Positions 1-8,503 of a DNA stretch of 64,000 bases are shown one piece after another. Positions within the stretch are counted from its first letter, which is position 1; every line of letters starts with the position of its first letter. This DNA is from Tenacibaculum sp. 1_MG-2023 (GTDB lineage: Bacteria > Bacteroidota > Bacteroidia > Flavobacteriales > Flavobacteriaceae): NCBI RefSeq assembly GCF_030547425.1, contig NZ_JAUORH010000001.1:248001-312000 (forward strand), given 5' to 3'. The notes below the pieces were generated by a model, which saw nothing but the letters and a program-made list of their open reading frames with translations, was not told the DNA's origin and ran no database searches. The position numbers were made by a program, and so were the translations under genes.

Positions 1-46
1 TATATTTTTCATAGTCAGTTGGTTGTTGTTAACAAACATAAAAGAA

Positions 47-94
47 GAACTTTGTAAAGTGTATTTAAGAAGTGTTAAATAACTTACAAAGTTC
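47..94 (-). terminator. Hairpin downstream of the AsmA-family gene
   Basis: Positions 47-57 and 84-94 form an 11-bp perfect inverted repeat, with a second smaller inverted repeat (62-68/75-81) inside. On the minus strand it is followed by a T-rich run. It lies about 50 bases past the stop of the minus-strand gene ending at 142, so a terminator is likely. The element is close to the window edge. Confidence 0.5.
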
Positions 95-141
95 TCTTAA
101 TATAATGTAAGACTATGAAAAAGAAAAAATGTTACAAAAGA

Positions 142-2742
142 TTACTTAACCGTATCTTTTTGTTGCTTTTTCTTCTTTTTTCCGAATAAACCACCTAAAA
201 CGTTTGTTACCTTTTTAACAGTTTCTTCCTTTTTACTGGTTGTGCTGGTGCTATCTTTCTTTTTATTTCCTAATAAGCTACCTATAGCATTGTTAACTAA
301 CTTGTCTTTTTGTTGTTGAACTAATTTCTGGCTTAACTTAGTAACTGATGAAGATAAATCGGTTTTTACAGAAGGATTAGTCATATTTCCAGCAATACTT
401 GCGGTAATAGGAACAGTAATGTTTTGTTGATCTTTTGCGCTTAATTTTGAAAGTAATCCTTGTGCTTCATTACCTAAATATTTAGCAGGAACATTAAGAG
501 TAACGTTGTAGTTCATTGTTTTATCAAATCCATGGCTACCTCCTATAGTAATACCAATATCTTTATATTTTAAATCAAATGGTTTTACAGCTACTTTACC
601 TTCTTTAAAAGATAAATATGTTTTAATATCAGATAAATCTAGCTTTTTTAAATCAATAAAAGATAATTTATCGTTTAATAAACTAAGTGCTTTTGTTTTT
701 TCAGGATTAATACTAGTTGTTAATAATTCAGCTAAAGCATTACCAGAAACTGAGGTAAGGTTTGGGGTAAAATCGTCATTCAAACTCCCCATTAAATCAA
801 TGTCAGAATTTAATTTACCATTCATAGCTCCGGCAATAGGGCTTAATGATTGTAATAAGTCTAAGTTAGTAAATGATTGAGCAATGTCAAAAGATTTAAT
901 GCCTAACTTCATATCGAATGTAGGTTTCTTTTGCTGTGTATTAACTTCTCCGTTTAAAGCAATTTGACCATTAAAAATACCAGCATTCATGTTTTGTAAA
1001 ATGGCTTTTTCGTCTTTTAAAAGCAATGTTCCTCTTACATTTTTTAAAGTCAAATTATCGTAATATACAGTTTGAGCGTTTGCAGAAACAGCACAATCTA
1101 AAAATGCAGGAATTTTTAAAGATTCTTTAGGTGTGTCTTTTTTAGATGTTTCCTCTTTACTTTCATCAGCTTCAGGATTTTCTTGCATAAAATCACTAAC
1201 ATAAAAATTGTTTGAGTTTAGCTTGAAATTTCCTTGTAGTTTTTTGTCAGAAAGTAAAAAGCCTAACAGGTTTTTAATTGTTCCTTTAGCATTTAAATCA
1301 CTTTTTCCTGAGGTAGCATCAAACTTACTTAAGGTAATGGTGCCAGGTGTAAAATTAACCACTGTGTTTTTAATATGAAGTGGATTTACAACATCTTTAG
1401 AAGAAAAAATAAAGTCGCTTACCTCCATTTTTCCATTATTTTTAATACGACTTAAAGTATTGTTTTCAATCGCTTTCATGTCGAACTCTGTATGCAAATC
1501 AGCCTTTAAAATCCCGCTTAATTCATTTTCTAAATCAATAGGATATGCTTTGTTAATATTGGCGAGGTTTAAAACACCTTTTAAACTAGCATTTATTTTT
1601 GGATTGGTAGTTAGATTATAGATATTTCCTTTTCCAGAAAAAGTATCCTGATCAATCTTAAAAGAAAGTCCATTAATAGCAACAAACGTGTTTTCTGTTT
1701 TACCAGTGGTGTTTTTTATTTGAGCATCAATGTTAATATTTTGAACACTTTTTGGTAAATCAGGGTATTTAAATGAAGCATTATTAGACTTCATGGAAAT
1801 ATCTAATTTTGGAATATGGTTGTCATCAATAATTCCATTTACTTTTCCGTTCACACTAAAATTACCAGTAGTACTTACACCAGCAATACTTTTAGTATAG
1901 GCTTCTGGAATTAAACCTAAAAAGTTTTTAAAGTCAGAAGACGGAGTTTTGAAGTTGATATCAACCTCTTGGTTTTTCTCGTTAACTTGAACAAAACCGT
2001 CAAAAACCAATGGAAGGTTATTTAGTTTAGCTTCATTTTTTAAGAAAGAAAACTTCATATTAGTTAAATCCATTCCTAAAATAGCATCTAATTCTATTTT
2101 TTGATTCTTTGCATAAGAATTACCATCCATTCCAAAAGATACTAAAGTAGATGTTCGGGTGTTTAATTCTGTATTAGATTGAGAGAAATCACCACTTCCA
2201 CTATGGTTTAACTCAGCTAGTTCAAGGTTTAGTTTACCTTGCTCATCATTGTATTTTACCGTAGCATTGTTAATAGCGTATGAATTAATAGATAGCCCAA
2301 AAGTAGAAGGTTCTTCCTCTTGAGTTTCTTTCGTTTCAGAAGGTTTTGCAATATCGTAATTGGCATTTCCTTTTTCATCAACTAATACACTTACCAAAGC
2401 ATCATCTATAGAAAAAGATTTGATGTTTAATTGATCAGAAGAAGCTTTAAAAAGCTCTGTAAGTTTTAATGCTAAGTTTACCTCTTTCGCATATACCAAG
2501 GTGTCACCTTCAAAAGGAGCTTTGTTAATAACCGTTAGGTTTGATAATTGAACAGATGCGTTTGGAAAGTTTCTAAGTAAACTTAGGCTAGAGTCGCTAA
2601 AATCAACTTGTGCATTTACGTTGTTGTTAATTGTAGTTTTTACTAAGTTCATCACTTTATCTTGAAATAACAGGGGAATGCTAATCAAAAGGATGAAGAA
2701 AAAAATTACAACACCTAATACTATTTTATATATCTTTTTCAT
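142..2742 (-). CDS. AsmA-family inner-membrane-anchored protein
   Basis: 866 aa. One N-terminal membrane helix (about residues 7-25) is followed by a long, mostly beta-strand periplasmic region, as in AsmA/TamB-like proteins that are thought to move or influence lipids between membranes. The opening region after the helix (about 30-110) and the repeated 'G.....F.G...' strands in the C-terminal half fit the AsmA C-terminal domain. Low-complexity Ser/Thr/Lys-rich tail (about 830-866), and a Glu/Lys-rich linker near 525-540. Single-gene unit, divergent from queG. The family assignment rests on architecture and sequence feel; the substrate is unknown. Confidence 0.8.
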   Translation of the reverse strand: MKKIYKIVLGVVIFFFILLISIPLLFQDKVMNLVKTTINNNVNAQVDFSDSSLSLLRNFPNASVQLSNLTVINKAPFEGDTLVYAKEVNLALKLTELFKASSDQLNIKSFSIDDALVSVLVDEKGNANYDIAKPSETKETQEEEPSTFGLSINSYAINNATVKYNDEQGKLNLELAELNHSGSGDFSQSNTELNTRTSTLVSFGMDGNSYAKNQKIELDAILGMDLTNMKFSFLKNEAKLNNLPLVFDGFVQVNEKNQEVDINFKTPSSDFKNFLGLIPEAYTKSIAGVSTTGNFSVNGKVNGIIDDNHIPKLDISMKSNNASFKYPDLPKSVQNINIDAQIKNTTGKTENTFVAINGLSFKIDQDTFSGKGNIYNLTTNPKINASLKGVLNLANINKAYPIDLENELSGILKADLHTEFDMKAIENNTLSRIKNNGKMEVSDFIFSSKDVVNPLHIKNTVVNFTPGTITLSKFDATSGKSDLNAKGTIKNLLGFLLSDKKLQGNFKLNSNNFYVSDFMQENPEADESKEETSKKDTPKESLKIPAFLDCAVSANAQTVYYDNLTLKNVRGTLLLKDEKAILQNMNAGIFNGQIALNGEVNTQQKKPTFDMKLGIKSFDIAQSFTNLDLLQSLSPIAGAMNGKLNSDIDLMGSLNDDFTPNLTSVSGNALAELLTTSINPEKTKALSLLNDKLSFIDLKKLDLSDIKTYLSFKEGKVAVKPFDLKYKDIGITIGGSHGFDKTMNYNVTLNVPAKYLGNEAQGLLSKLSAKDQQNITVPITASIAGNMTNPSVKTDLSSSVTKLSQKLVQQQKDKLVNNAIGSLLGNKKKDSTSTTSKKEETVKKVTNVLGGLFGKKKKKQQKDTVK

Positions 2743-2833
2743 TATGAATAAAGTTTGTCATGTAATACTAACGAACAAATTTCAACATTTATTTGTAAAT
2801 AGAAAGTGAATAAAATTATAATTTTTCTTTTGG

Positions 2834-2841
2834 TAATTTTG
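2834..2841 (+). promoter_or_regulatory. Bacteroidota -7 box upstream of queG
   Basis: TAATTTTG matches the TAnnTTTG consensus exactly and lies 20 bases before the queG TTG start, giving a very short leader. No convincing -33 TTTG was seen. Confidence 0.55.
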
Positions 2842-2861
2842 CACTGTTAAAAACACGTATT

Positions 2862-3785
2862 TTGAATAAGAAACAGCAATACTCAAATTTTATAAAAGCA
2901 CAAGCAAAACGCTTGGGTTTTTTAGGTTGTGGTATTGCAAAAGCTGATTTTTTAGAAGAAGAAGCACCTCGTTTAGAGCAATGGTTACAAAATGAGTATC
3001 ATGGTGAAATGCATTACATGGAAAACCACTTTGACAAACGTTTAGACCCAAGATTGTTGGTTGATGGCGCAAAATCGGTAATTTCTTTGTCGTACAACTA
3101 TTTTCCTTCAGAAGTTCAGCAAGAAGGAAGTTATAAGATTTCTAAATATGCTTACGGTCAAGACTATCATCATATCATTAAAGGTAAACTGCGTGAATTG
3201 TTACAGTTAATAAATGATGAAATAGGAGAAGTTTCTGGTCGTTGTTTTGTTGATTCTGCTCCTGTGTTAGAACGAGCTTGGGCGAAAAAGTCAGGCTTGG
3301 GTTGGAATGGAAAACATTCGTTGTTAATTCAAAAGCAACAAGGGTCGTTTTTCTTTTTGGCAGAATTAATTATTGATTTAGAACTTGAATATGACGAACC
3401 TTTTAAAACAGATCATTGCGGTAGTTGTACTCGCTGTATTGATGCTTGCCCAACACAAGCTATTTTACCTAACAATACAGTTGATGGAAGCAAATGTATT
3501 TCGTATTTAACTATTGAATTAAAAGATGCAATTCCATCAGGGTTTAAAGGAGAAATGCAAGACTGGATGTTTGGTTGCGATGTATGCCAAGATGTATGTC
3601 CTTGGAATCGTTTTTCACAACCACACGAAGAAAATTTGTTTACACCGCAAGAAAGTTTATTGCAAATGACAAAACGTGATTGGCAAGAGTTGACACAAGA
3701 AACCTTTAGTAAGGTGTTTAAAAAATCAGCCGTAAAACGAACAAAATTTTCAGGTTTGCTAAGAAATATTGATTTTATAAAATAG
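2862..3785 (+). CDS. queG: Epoxyqueuosine reductase QueG
   Basis: 307 aa. Cobalamin-dependent iron-sulfur enzyme that reduces epoxyqueuosine to queuosine in tRNA, the last step of queuosine synthesis; cytosolic. Two [4Fe-4S] cluster motifs are visible: C186-x2-C189-x2-C192-x3-C196-P and C239-x2-C242-x3-C246-P, plus C212. D131 in '[11 protein letters not shown]' is the conserved acid of the family. The start is TTG at 2862: it sits just after a TAnnTTTG promoter box, and no ATG lies nearby in frame. Length is slightly short of forms with a C-terminal HEAT repeat, as is common in this phylum. Confidence 0.95.
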   Translation: MNKKQQYSNFIKAQAKRLGFLGCGIAKADFLEEEAPRLEQWLQNEYHGEMHYMENHFDKRLDPRLLVDGAKSVISLSYNYFPSEVQQEGSYKISKYAYGQDYHHIIKGKLRELLQLINDEIGEVSGRCFVDSAPVLERAWAKKSGLGWNGKHSLLIQKQQGSFFFLAELIIDLELEYDEPFKTDHCGSCTRCIDACPTQAILPNNTVDGSKCISYLTIELKDAIPSGFKGEMQDWMFGCDVCQDVCPWNRFSQPHEENLFTPQESLLQMTKRDWQELTQETFSKVFKKSAVKRTKFSGLLRNIDFIK

Positions 3786-3810
3786 AAAAACCGCTTTTAA
3801 AGCGGTTTTT
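3786..3810. terminator. Bidirectional terminator between queG and PAS gene
   Basis: AAAAACCGCTTT paired with AAAGCGGTTTTT: a near-perfect palindrome with A/T tracts on both sides, between convergent genes ending at 3785 (+) and 3826 (-). Confidence 0.85.
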
Positions 3811-3825
3811 CTCATATCCTATAAA

Positions 3826-4464
3826 TTATTTAGGATTTGTTTCTCCAAAGAAAAACCAATTAAGTCCTTTTTTAATCATTCCACTTTCTTTTACTACAGC
3901 CTTTTTGTTTGCTTCTTTTAAGTTAGCAGTTTCTCCTTCAAATAGGTTTACAACAAATTCGTCATATGAGGCGTTAACTTCTTCTTGTAAGAAAGAATTG
4001 AAATATAACTCACTTGCTTTTTCACCTTTAACTTTTTCAATTTCTAATAGCGTTTTGTATAAAGGTTCTATTTTTTTTACAACATTTTCAGGTAAAGACT
4101 TTCTTCTTCCAGTATATCCAGTGATTTTTCCACTATCATCTTTTTCTACATCAAAATCAGTAATAACCCAGTAGTATCTACCTGTTCTTGTTAAGTTCTT
4201 AACAATAGCATGAAAATTATTTCCTTGTTTTAGGTTGTCCCATAATACTTTGAAGACTACTTTAGGCATATCGGGATGCCTAATAACATTGTGAGGTTCT
4301 CCAATAAGCTCTATCTTATTATATTCCGAAGCTTCTTCGAAAGTATCGTTCATATATAAAATAGTTCCTACGGGGTCTGTTTTGCTAATAATTGTTTTTG
4401 ATTTGTCCCATTTTACTTCTTCATCTATAACTTTAGAAGGTTTAAGAGAATTGTTTGTGTGCAT
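3826..4464 (-). CDS. Aer-like PAS-domain protein, copy 1
   Basis: 212 aa from the ATG at 4464. An open frame continues to 4518, but a TAnnTTTG promoter box lies at 4516-4523 and the paralog aligns from about here, so 4464 is preferred. A single PAS domain (about residues 20-125) carries the 'IRHPDMPK' and 'NLTRTGRYYWV' segments typical of the FAD-binding PAS of the Aer redox receptor. There is no transmembrane or HAMP/MCP region; the rest is helical and ends in 'NWFFFGETNPK', identical to copy 2. Probably a soluble redox- or oxygen-sensing adaptor; the partner is not identifiable here. Confidence 0.8.
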   Translation of the reverse strand: MHTNNSLKPSKVIDEEVKWDKSKTIISKTDPVGTILYMNDTFEEASEYNKIELIGEPHNVIRHPDMPKVVFKVLWDNLKQGNNFHAIVKNLTRTGRYYWVITDFDVEKDDSGKITGYTGRRKSLPENVVKKIEPLYKTLLEIEKVKGEKASELYFNSFLQEEVNASYDEFVVNLFEGETANLKEANKKAVVKESGMIKKGLNWFFFGETNPK

Positions 4465-4515
4465 TTTTTTTGTTTTAATAGTTATTCGGGGTGGTTTATT
4501 CAAAAAAATAATCAA

Positions 4516-4523
4516 CAAATATA
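4516..4523 (-). promoter_or_regulatory. -7 box of PAS copy 1
   Basis: TATATTTG on the minus strand, an exact TAnnTTTG match, about 50 bases upstream of the ATG at 4464. It overlaps the farthest upstream possible start (4518), which rules that start out. Confidence 0.6.
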
Positions 4524-4715
4524 AGGTTTTTGATGTGGGAGCGTGGTTTGAATTGATTTTTAGTTAAGTTAAAAGTTGTTAAAAACAGGTAATTTTTATT
4601 TAATCTAAAATAGTAATTTTTAAATCATTGTATTGTATTAGTTTTTTTAGTGAAGTAATAGGATAGTGTTATATATTCAGAATAAGAGTATATAGGGGAG
4701 GTTAATATTAAAAGA

Positions 4716-4747
4716 AAAAGAGTCAAAACATATGTTTTGACTCTTTT
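4716..4747 (-). terminator. Terminator of PAS copy 2
   Basis: A 32-base perfect palindrome (AAAAGAGTCAAAACAT and its complement) 40 bases beyond the stop of the minus-strand gene ending at 4787, with a T-rich run after it on the minus strand. Confidence 0.8.
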
Positions 4748-4786
4748 GAAGAAAATTTAATTTAAGAGGATTATTAAGGGGATAAT

Positions 4787-5404
4787 TTACTTAGGGTTAG
4801 TTTCTCCAAAGAAGAACCAATTTAGCCCTTTCTTTAAAGGGTTTGCTTCGTTCTTAACTTTTTCAGCCTCTTCTTTAGAAAGTTCTTCGTTAAACAAGTC
4901 AACGACAAACTCATTATATGTTTTACCAACTTCTTCTTTTAAGTAAGCTTGAAAATACATTTCACTAGCTTTTTCACCTTTTAGTTTTTCAATATCTAAA
5001 AGTGTTTTGTATATAGGTTTAATTTTCTTAACAACACCATCAGGAACTGCTTTCCTTCTGGCTGTGTATCCGACAATTTTATCTTCTTCATCTCTATCAA
5101 TAGTAAAATCGGTAATAACCCAGTAATATCTCCCCGTTCTTGTTAGGTTTTTAACAATAGCGTGGAAGTTTTCGCCTTTTTTAAGAGCATCCCATAGTAC
5201 TTTAAAAGCTACCTTAGGCATGTCTGGATGACGAATAATATTATGAGGTTCACCAACTAATTCAATAGTGCTATATTCACAGGTGTTAGAAAAAACATCG
5301 TTAGCATATAAAATAGTTCCGTAAATATCGGTTTTACTCACAATGGTTTTTGTTTTGTCCCATTGTACTTCTTCGTCAATAATGTGTCTTTGTGTAGTTT
5401 CCAT
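4787..5404 (-). CDS. Aer-like PAS-domain protein, copy 2
   Basis: 205 aa, clearly a paralog of the downstream neighbour on the same strand: same PAS core with 'IIRHPDMPK' and 'NLTRTGRYYWV', same helical region and identical C-terminal 'KKGLNWFFFGETNPK'. They differ mainly at the N-terminus and in the acidic region before the tail. A weak promoter box (GAATTTTG, 5431-5438 minus, one mismatch to TAnnTTTG) precedes it, and both copies have their own promoter and terminator, so they are separate units rather than an operon. Role as a flavin-based redox sensor is inferred from the Aer-type PAS motif. Confidence 0.8.
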   Translation of the reverse strand: METTQRHIIDEEVQWDKTKTIVSKTDIYGTILYANDVFSNTCEYSTIELVGEPHNIIRHPDMPKVAFKVLWDALKKGENFHAIVKNLTRTGRYYWVITDFTIDRDEEDKIVGYTARRKAVPDGVVKKIKPIYKTLLDIEKLKGEKASEMYFQAYLKEEVGKTYNEFVVDLFNEELSKEEAEKVKNEANPLKKGLNWFFFGETNPK

Positions 5405-5506
5405 TTTTTTATTTTGGTTTAAGGTTATGGCAAAATTCAGGAAATTTTTAAAGACGAAATATGACTTTTATCAGGTTACAAATTCTTTTTACTTCATAAC
5501 AAAATG

Positions 5507-5514
5507 TATATTTG
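5507..5514 (+). promoter_or_regulatory. -7 box of maeB
   Basis: TATATTTG, an exact TAnnTTTG match, 28 bases before the ATG at 5542. Confidence 0.6.
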
Positions 5515-5541
5515 TAAGTTCAAACAAACAAGAACGAACCT

Positions 5542-7836
5542 ATGAGAGATTCTAGAAAAAGGCATGAAGCACTACTTTATCATGCTAAGCCGAAGCCCGG
5601 AAAAATAGCAGTAGTACCTACCAAAAAATATGCAACTCAACATGATTTGTCGTTAGCATATTCACCAGGAGTAGCTGAGCCTTGTTTAGAGATAGCTAAA
5701 GATAAAAACAATGTTTATAAATACACTTCAAAAAGCAATTTAGTAGCCGTTATATCAAATGGAACAGCAGTTTTAGGGCTAGGAGATATTGGTCCTGAGG
5801 CATCTAAGCCAGTAATGGAAGGAAAAGGGTTGCTGTTTAAAATTTTTGCTGATATTGATGTTTTTGACATTGAGGTAGATGTAACAGACGTAGATAAATT
5901 TGTTGAAACTGTTAAGGCAATTGCTCCAACTTTTGGAGGAATTAACTTAGAAGATATTAAAGCTCCTGAAGCTTTTGAAATAGAAAGACGATTAAAAGAG
6001 GAGTTAGACATTCCTGTAATGCACGATGATCAGCATGGTACAGCAATTATTTCTGCAGCAGCCTTAAAAAACGCATTAGAAATTAATGAAAAGAACATTA
6101 AGGATGTAAAAATTGTTGTTAACGGAGCAGGAGCAGCAGCAATTTCATGTACACGTTTATATTTAGCTTTAGGAGCTAAACGTGAAAACGTAGTTATGTG
6201 TGATAGTAAAGGAGTTATCAGAAAAGATAGAGACAACTTAACTTCACAGAAAGCGGAGTTTGCTACAGATAAAGATGTGAATACTTTAGAAGAAGCGATG
6301 TTAAATGCTGATGTGTTTATTGGTTTGTCAAAAGGAAATGTAGTGTCTCCTGAGATGTTGCTAGCAATGGCGAAAAATCCTATTGTTTTTGCAATGGCAA
6401 ATCCAGAACCAGAGATAGAATACGATTTAGCAATTGCTACAAGAGATGATATTATCATGGCTACAGGAAGATCAGACCATCCTAATCAGGTGAATAATGT
6501 GTTAGGGTTTCCTTTTATTTTTCGTGGGGCATTAGATGTTCGTGCAAAGAAGATTAACGAAGAAATGAAGATGGCAGCTGTACATGCTTTGGCAGATTTA
6601 GCAAAGCAATCAGTGCCTGAACAAGTAAATATTGTATATGATGAAGTAAGTCTTTCTTTTGGGAAAGAATACATAATTCCTAAACCGTTTGATCCTAGGT
6701 TGATTTATGAAATTCCACCAGCAATTGCGAAGGCAGCGATGGACTCAGGAGTAGCTCAAGAACCAATTGATGATTGGGATAAATATCGTGAAGAGTTAAT
6801 GGATCGTTCAGGGACAGGAAGTAAAGAAGTACGATTATTACATAACCGAGCTAAGAAGAACCCCAAAAGATTAGTGTTTGCTGAAGCAGATCATTTAGAT
6901 GTGTTGAAAGCAGCACAAAGAGTGTATGAAGAAAGAATTGGTAAGCCAATTTTATTAGGGAGACGAGAAGTTATATTAGAATTAAAAGAAGAATTAGGTT
7001 TTGATGCTGATGTACCAATTATAGACCCAAAAACAGATGAAGAAGAGGAAAGAAGAAATCGTTATGCTGAGGCTTTTTGGAAAACTAGACAGCGTAAAGG
7101 AGTAACTTTTTTAGAAGCTCAAAAATGGATGCGTGAACGCAACTACTTTGCTGCGATGATGGTGAATTCTGGTGAAGCAGATGCTTTAATTACTGGGTAT
7201 TCAAGACCCTATCCATCAGTAGTAAAGCCAATGTTAGAGTTGATTGAAAAAGATCATGGAGTAACAAGGGTGGCGGCAACCAATATGATGTTGACTAAAC
7301 AAGGACCTATATTCTTAGCAGATACAACAATCAATATCAATCCAACAGCAAAAGATTTAGCTAAAATTACACAGTTAACATCAGTATTGGCTAAAATGTT
7401 TGGAATGAAACCTCATGTTGCAATGTTAGGTTTCTCAAACTTTGGATCATCAAAATCAGAAAGCTCAACTAAAATTAGAGAGGCGGTTTCTTACATTCAC
7501 CGTCATCATCCAAATGTTGTGGTAGACGGTGAGTTACAAGCAGATTTTGCTTTGAACCCTGAATTATTGGCAAAAGAATTCCCTTTTTCTAAATTAAATG
7601 GAAAAAGAGCAAACGTATTAATTTTCCCTAATTTAGAGTCGGCAAATATTACCTATAAGTTAATGAAAGCCGTTGATGAAGTAGAAACGATAGGGCCAAT
7701 TTTACTAGGAATGAGTAAACCAGTACATATTTTGCAATTAGGAGCAAGCGTTGATGAAATGGTAAATATGGCTGCGGTAGCAGTTGTAGACGCTCAAAAC
7801 AAAGAAAAGAAAGCTAAAAACAAGATTTCTCAATAG
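5542..7836 (+). CDS. maeB: NADP-dependent malic enzyme with phosphotransacetylase-like domain
   Basis: 764 aa. Decarboxylates malate to pyruvate with reduction of NADP, linking the TCA cycle to pyruvate and supplying NADPH; cytosolic. The N-terminal malic enzyme half (about 1-430) shows 'YSPGVAEPC', 'GLGDIGPEA', 'MHDDQHGTAI', the nucleotide-binding 'VVNGAGAAA' and 'ATGRSDHPNQVNN'. The C-terminal half (about 435-755) is the phosphotransacetylase-like regulatory domain of the MaeB class, with 'YSRPYPSVVKP' and 'FSNFGSSKSESS'. Full length for the family; monocistronic, with its own promoter box. Cofactor preference is inferred from the MaeB architecture. Confidence 0.95.
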   Translation: MRDSRKRHEALLYHAKPKPGKIAVVPTKKYATQHDLSLAYSPGVAEPCLEIAKDKNNVYKYTSKSNLVAVISNGTAVLGLGDIGPEASKPVMEGKGLLFKIFADIDVFDIEVDVTDVDKFVETVKAIAPTFGGINLEDIKAPEAFEIERRLKEELDIPVMHDDQHGTAIISAAALKNALEINEKNIKDVKIVVNGAGAAAISCTRLYLALGAKRENVVMCDSKGVIRKDRDNLTSQKAEFATDKDVNTLEEAMLNADVFIGLSKGNVVSPEMLLAMAKNPIVFAMANPEPEIEYDLAIATRDDIIMATGRSDHPNQVNNVLGFPFIFRGALDVRAKKINEEMKMAAVHALADLAKQSVPEQVNIVYDEVSLSFGKEYIIPKPFDPRLIYEIPPAIAKAAMDSGVAQEPIDDWDKYREELMDRSGTGSKEVRLLHNRAKKNPKRLVFAEADHLDVLKAAQRVYEERIGKPILLGRREVILELKEELGFDADVPIIDPKTDEEEERRNRYAEAFWKTRQRKGVTFLEAQKWMRERNYFAAMMVNSGEADALITGYSRPYPSVVKPMLELIEKDHGVTRVAATNMMLTKQGPIFLADTTININPTAKDLAKITQLTSVLAKMFGMKPHVAMLGFSNFGSSKSESSTKIREAVSYIHRHHPNVVVDGELQADFALNPELLAKEFPFSKLNGKRANVLIFPNLESANITYKLMKAVDEVETIGPILLGMSKPVHILQLGASVDEMVNMAAVAVVDAQNKEKKAKNKISQ

Positions 7837-7861
7837 CTAAAAGAGAAGTTTTTTTAAAAGA

Positions 7862-7869
7862 TAATTTTG
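7862..7869 (+). promoter_or_regulatory. -7 box of the ruvA-sprA unit
   Basis: TAATTTTG, an exact TAnnTTTG match, 31 bases before the ruvA ATG. A short inverted repeat TTTGTCTA/TAGACAAA (7866-7873/7877-7884) overlaps the box and could be an operator, or chance. Confidence 0.5.
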
Positions 7870-7900
7870 TCTATTTTAGACAAATAGAAAAAATAGCTGG

Positions 7901-8482
7901 ATGATAACACAAATAAGGGGAAAACTTGTGGAAAAAAATCCTACATACGCAGTTGTTGACTGTGGTGGAGTAGGATACTTAATGCATATTTCTTTAAACA
8001 CATATTCATCATTACCAAACGATGAATATGTGTTGTTGTATACACACTTATCTATTAGAGAAGACGCACATACACTATATGGATTTTCAACGAAAATTGA
8101 ACGAGAAGTTTTTAGATTGCTAACTTCGGTTTCTGGAGTGGGGCCTAGTACTGCACGAACAATGTTGTCTTCAATGACTTCAGAAGAAGTTTCGCAAGCA
8201 ATAGCTTCTGAAAATGTGAAACTAATTCAAACAGTTAAAGGTATTGGAGCTAAAACAGCACAACGAGTTATTGTTGATTTAAAGGATAAAGTTTTAAAAA
8301 CTTTTGATGTAGATGAAGTTTCTGTGGTTCAGAACAATACAAATAAAGAAGAAGCGTTATCTGCTTTAGAGGTTCTTGGGTTTGCGCGGAAGCAAGCAGA
8401 TAAGGTAATAGGGAATATATTAAAAGAAACACCTGATGCAAGTGTTGAAATACTGATAAAACAGGCGTTAAAAAACTTATAA
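7901..8482 (+). CDS. ruvA: Holliday junction branch migration protein RuvA
   Basis: 193 aa. Tetrameric DNA-binding subunit that recognises Holliday junctions and loads the RuvB helicase in recombinational repair. N-terminal OB-fold begins 'MITQIRGKLVEKNPTYAVVD'; the helix-hairpin-helix regions appear as 'LTSVSGVGPSTAR' and 'VKGIGAKTAQR'; the C-terminal three-helix domain that contacts RuvB follows (about 150-193). Full length. sprA follows within about 20 bases, an order common in Flavobacteriaceae, so the two are probably co-transcribed. Confidence 0.95.
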   Translation: MITQIRGKLVEKNPTYAVVDCGGVGYLMHISLNTYSSLPNDEYVLLYTHLSIREDAHTLYGFSTKIEREVFRLLTSVSGVGPSTARTMLSSMTSEEVSQAIASENVKLIQTVKGIGAKTAQRVIVDLKDKVLKTFDVDEVSVVQNNTNKEEALSALEVLGFARKQADKVIGNILKETPDASVEILIKQALKNL

Positions 8483-8503
8483 AAAAGGTTGGAAAAAGCA
8501 GTT

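Larger units (their letters stand above)
4465..4786. other. Intergenic gap between the PAS paralogs
   Basis: About 320 bases with no gene. It contains the copy 1 promoter box (4516-4523, minus) and the terminator of copy 2 (4716-4747). The middle part (4560-4700) is AT-rich with no structure I can support. Confidence 0.6.

Noticed and set aside
6030..6458. 142-codon minus-strand frame inside maeB
   Set aside because: Shadow of the malic enzyme gene; no family resemblance.
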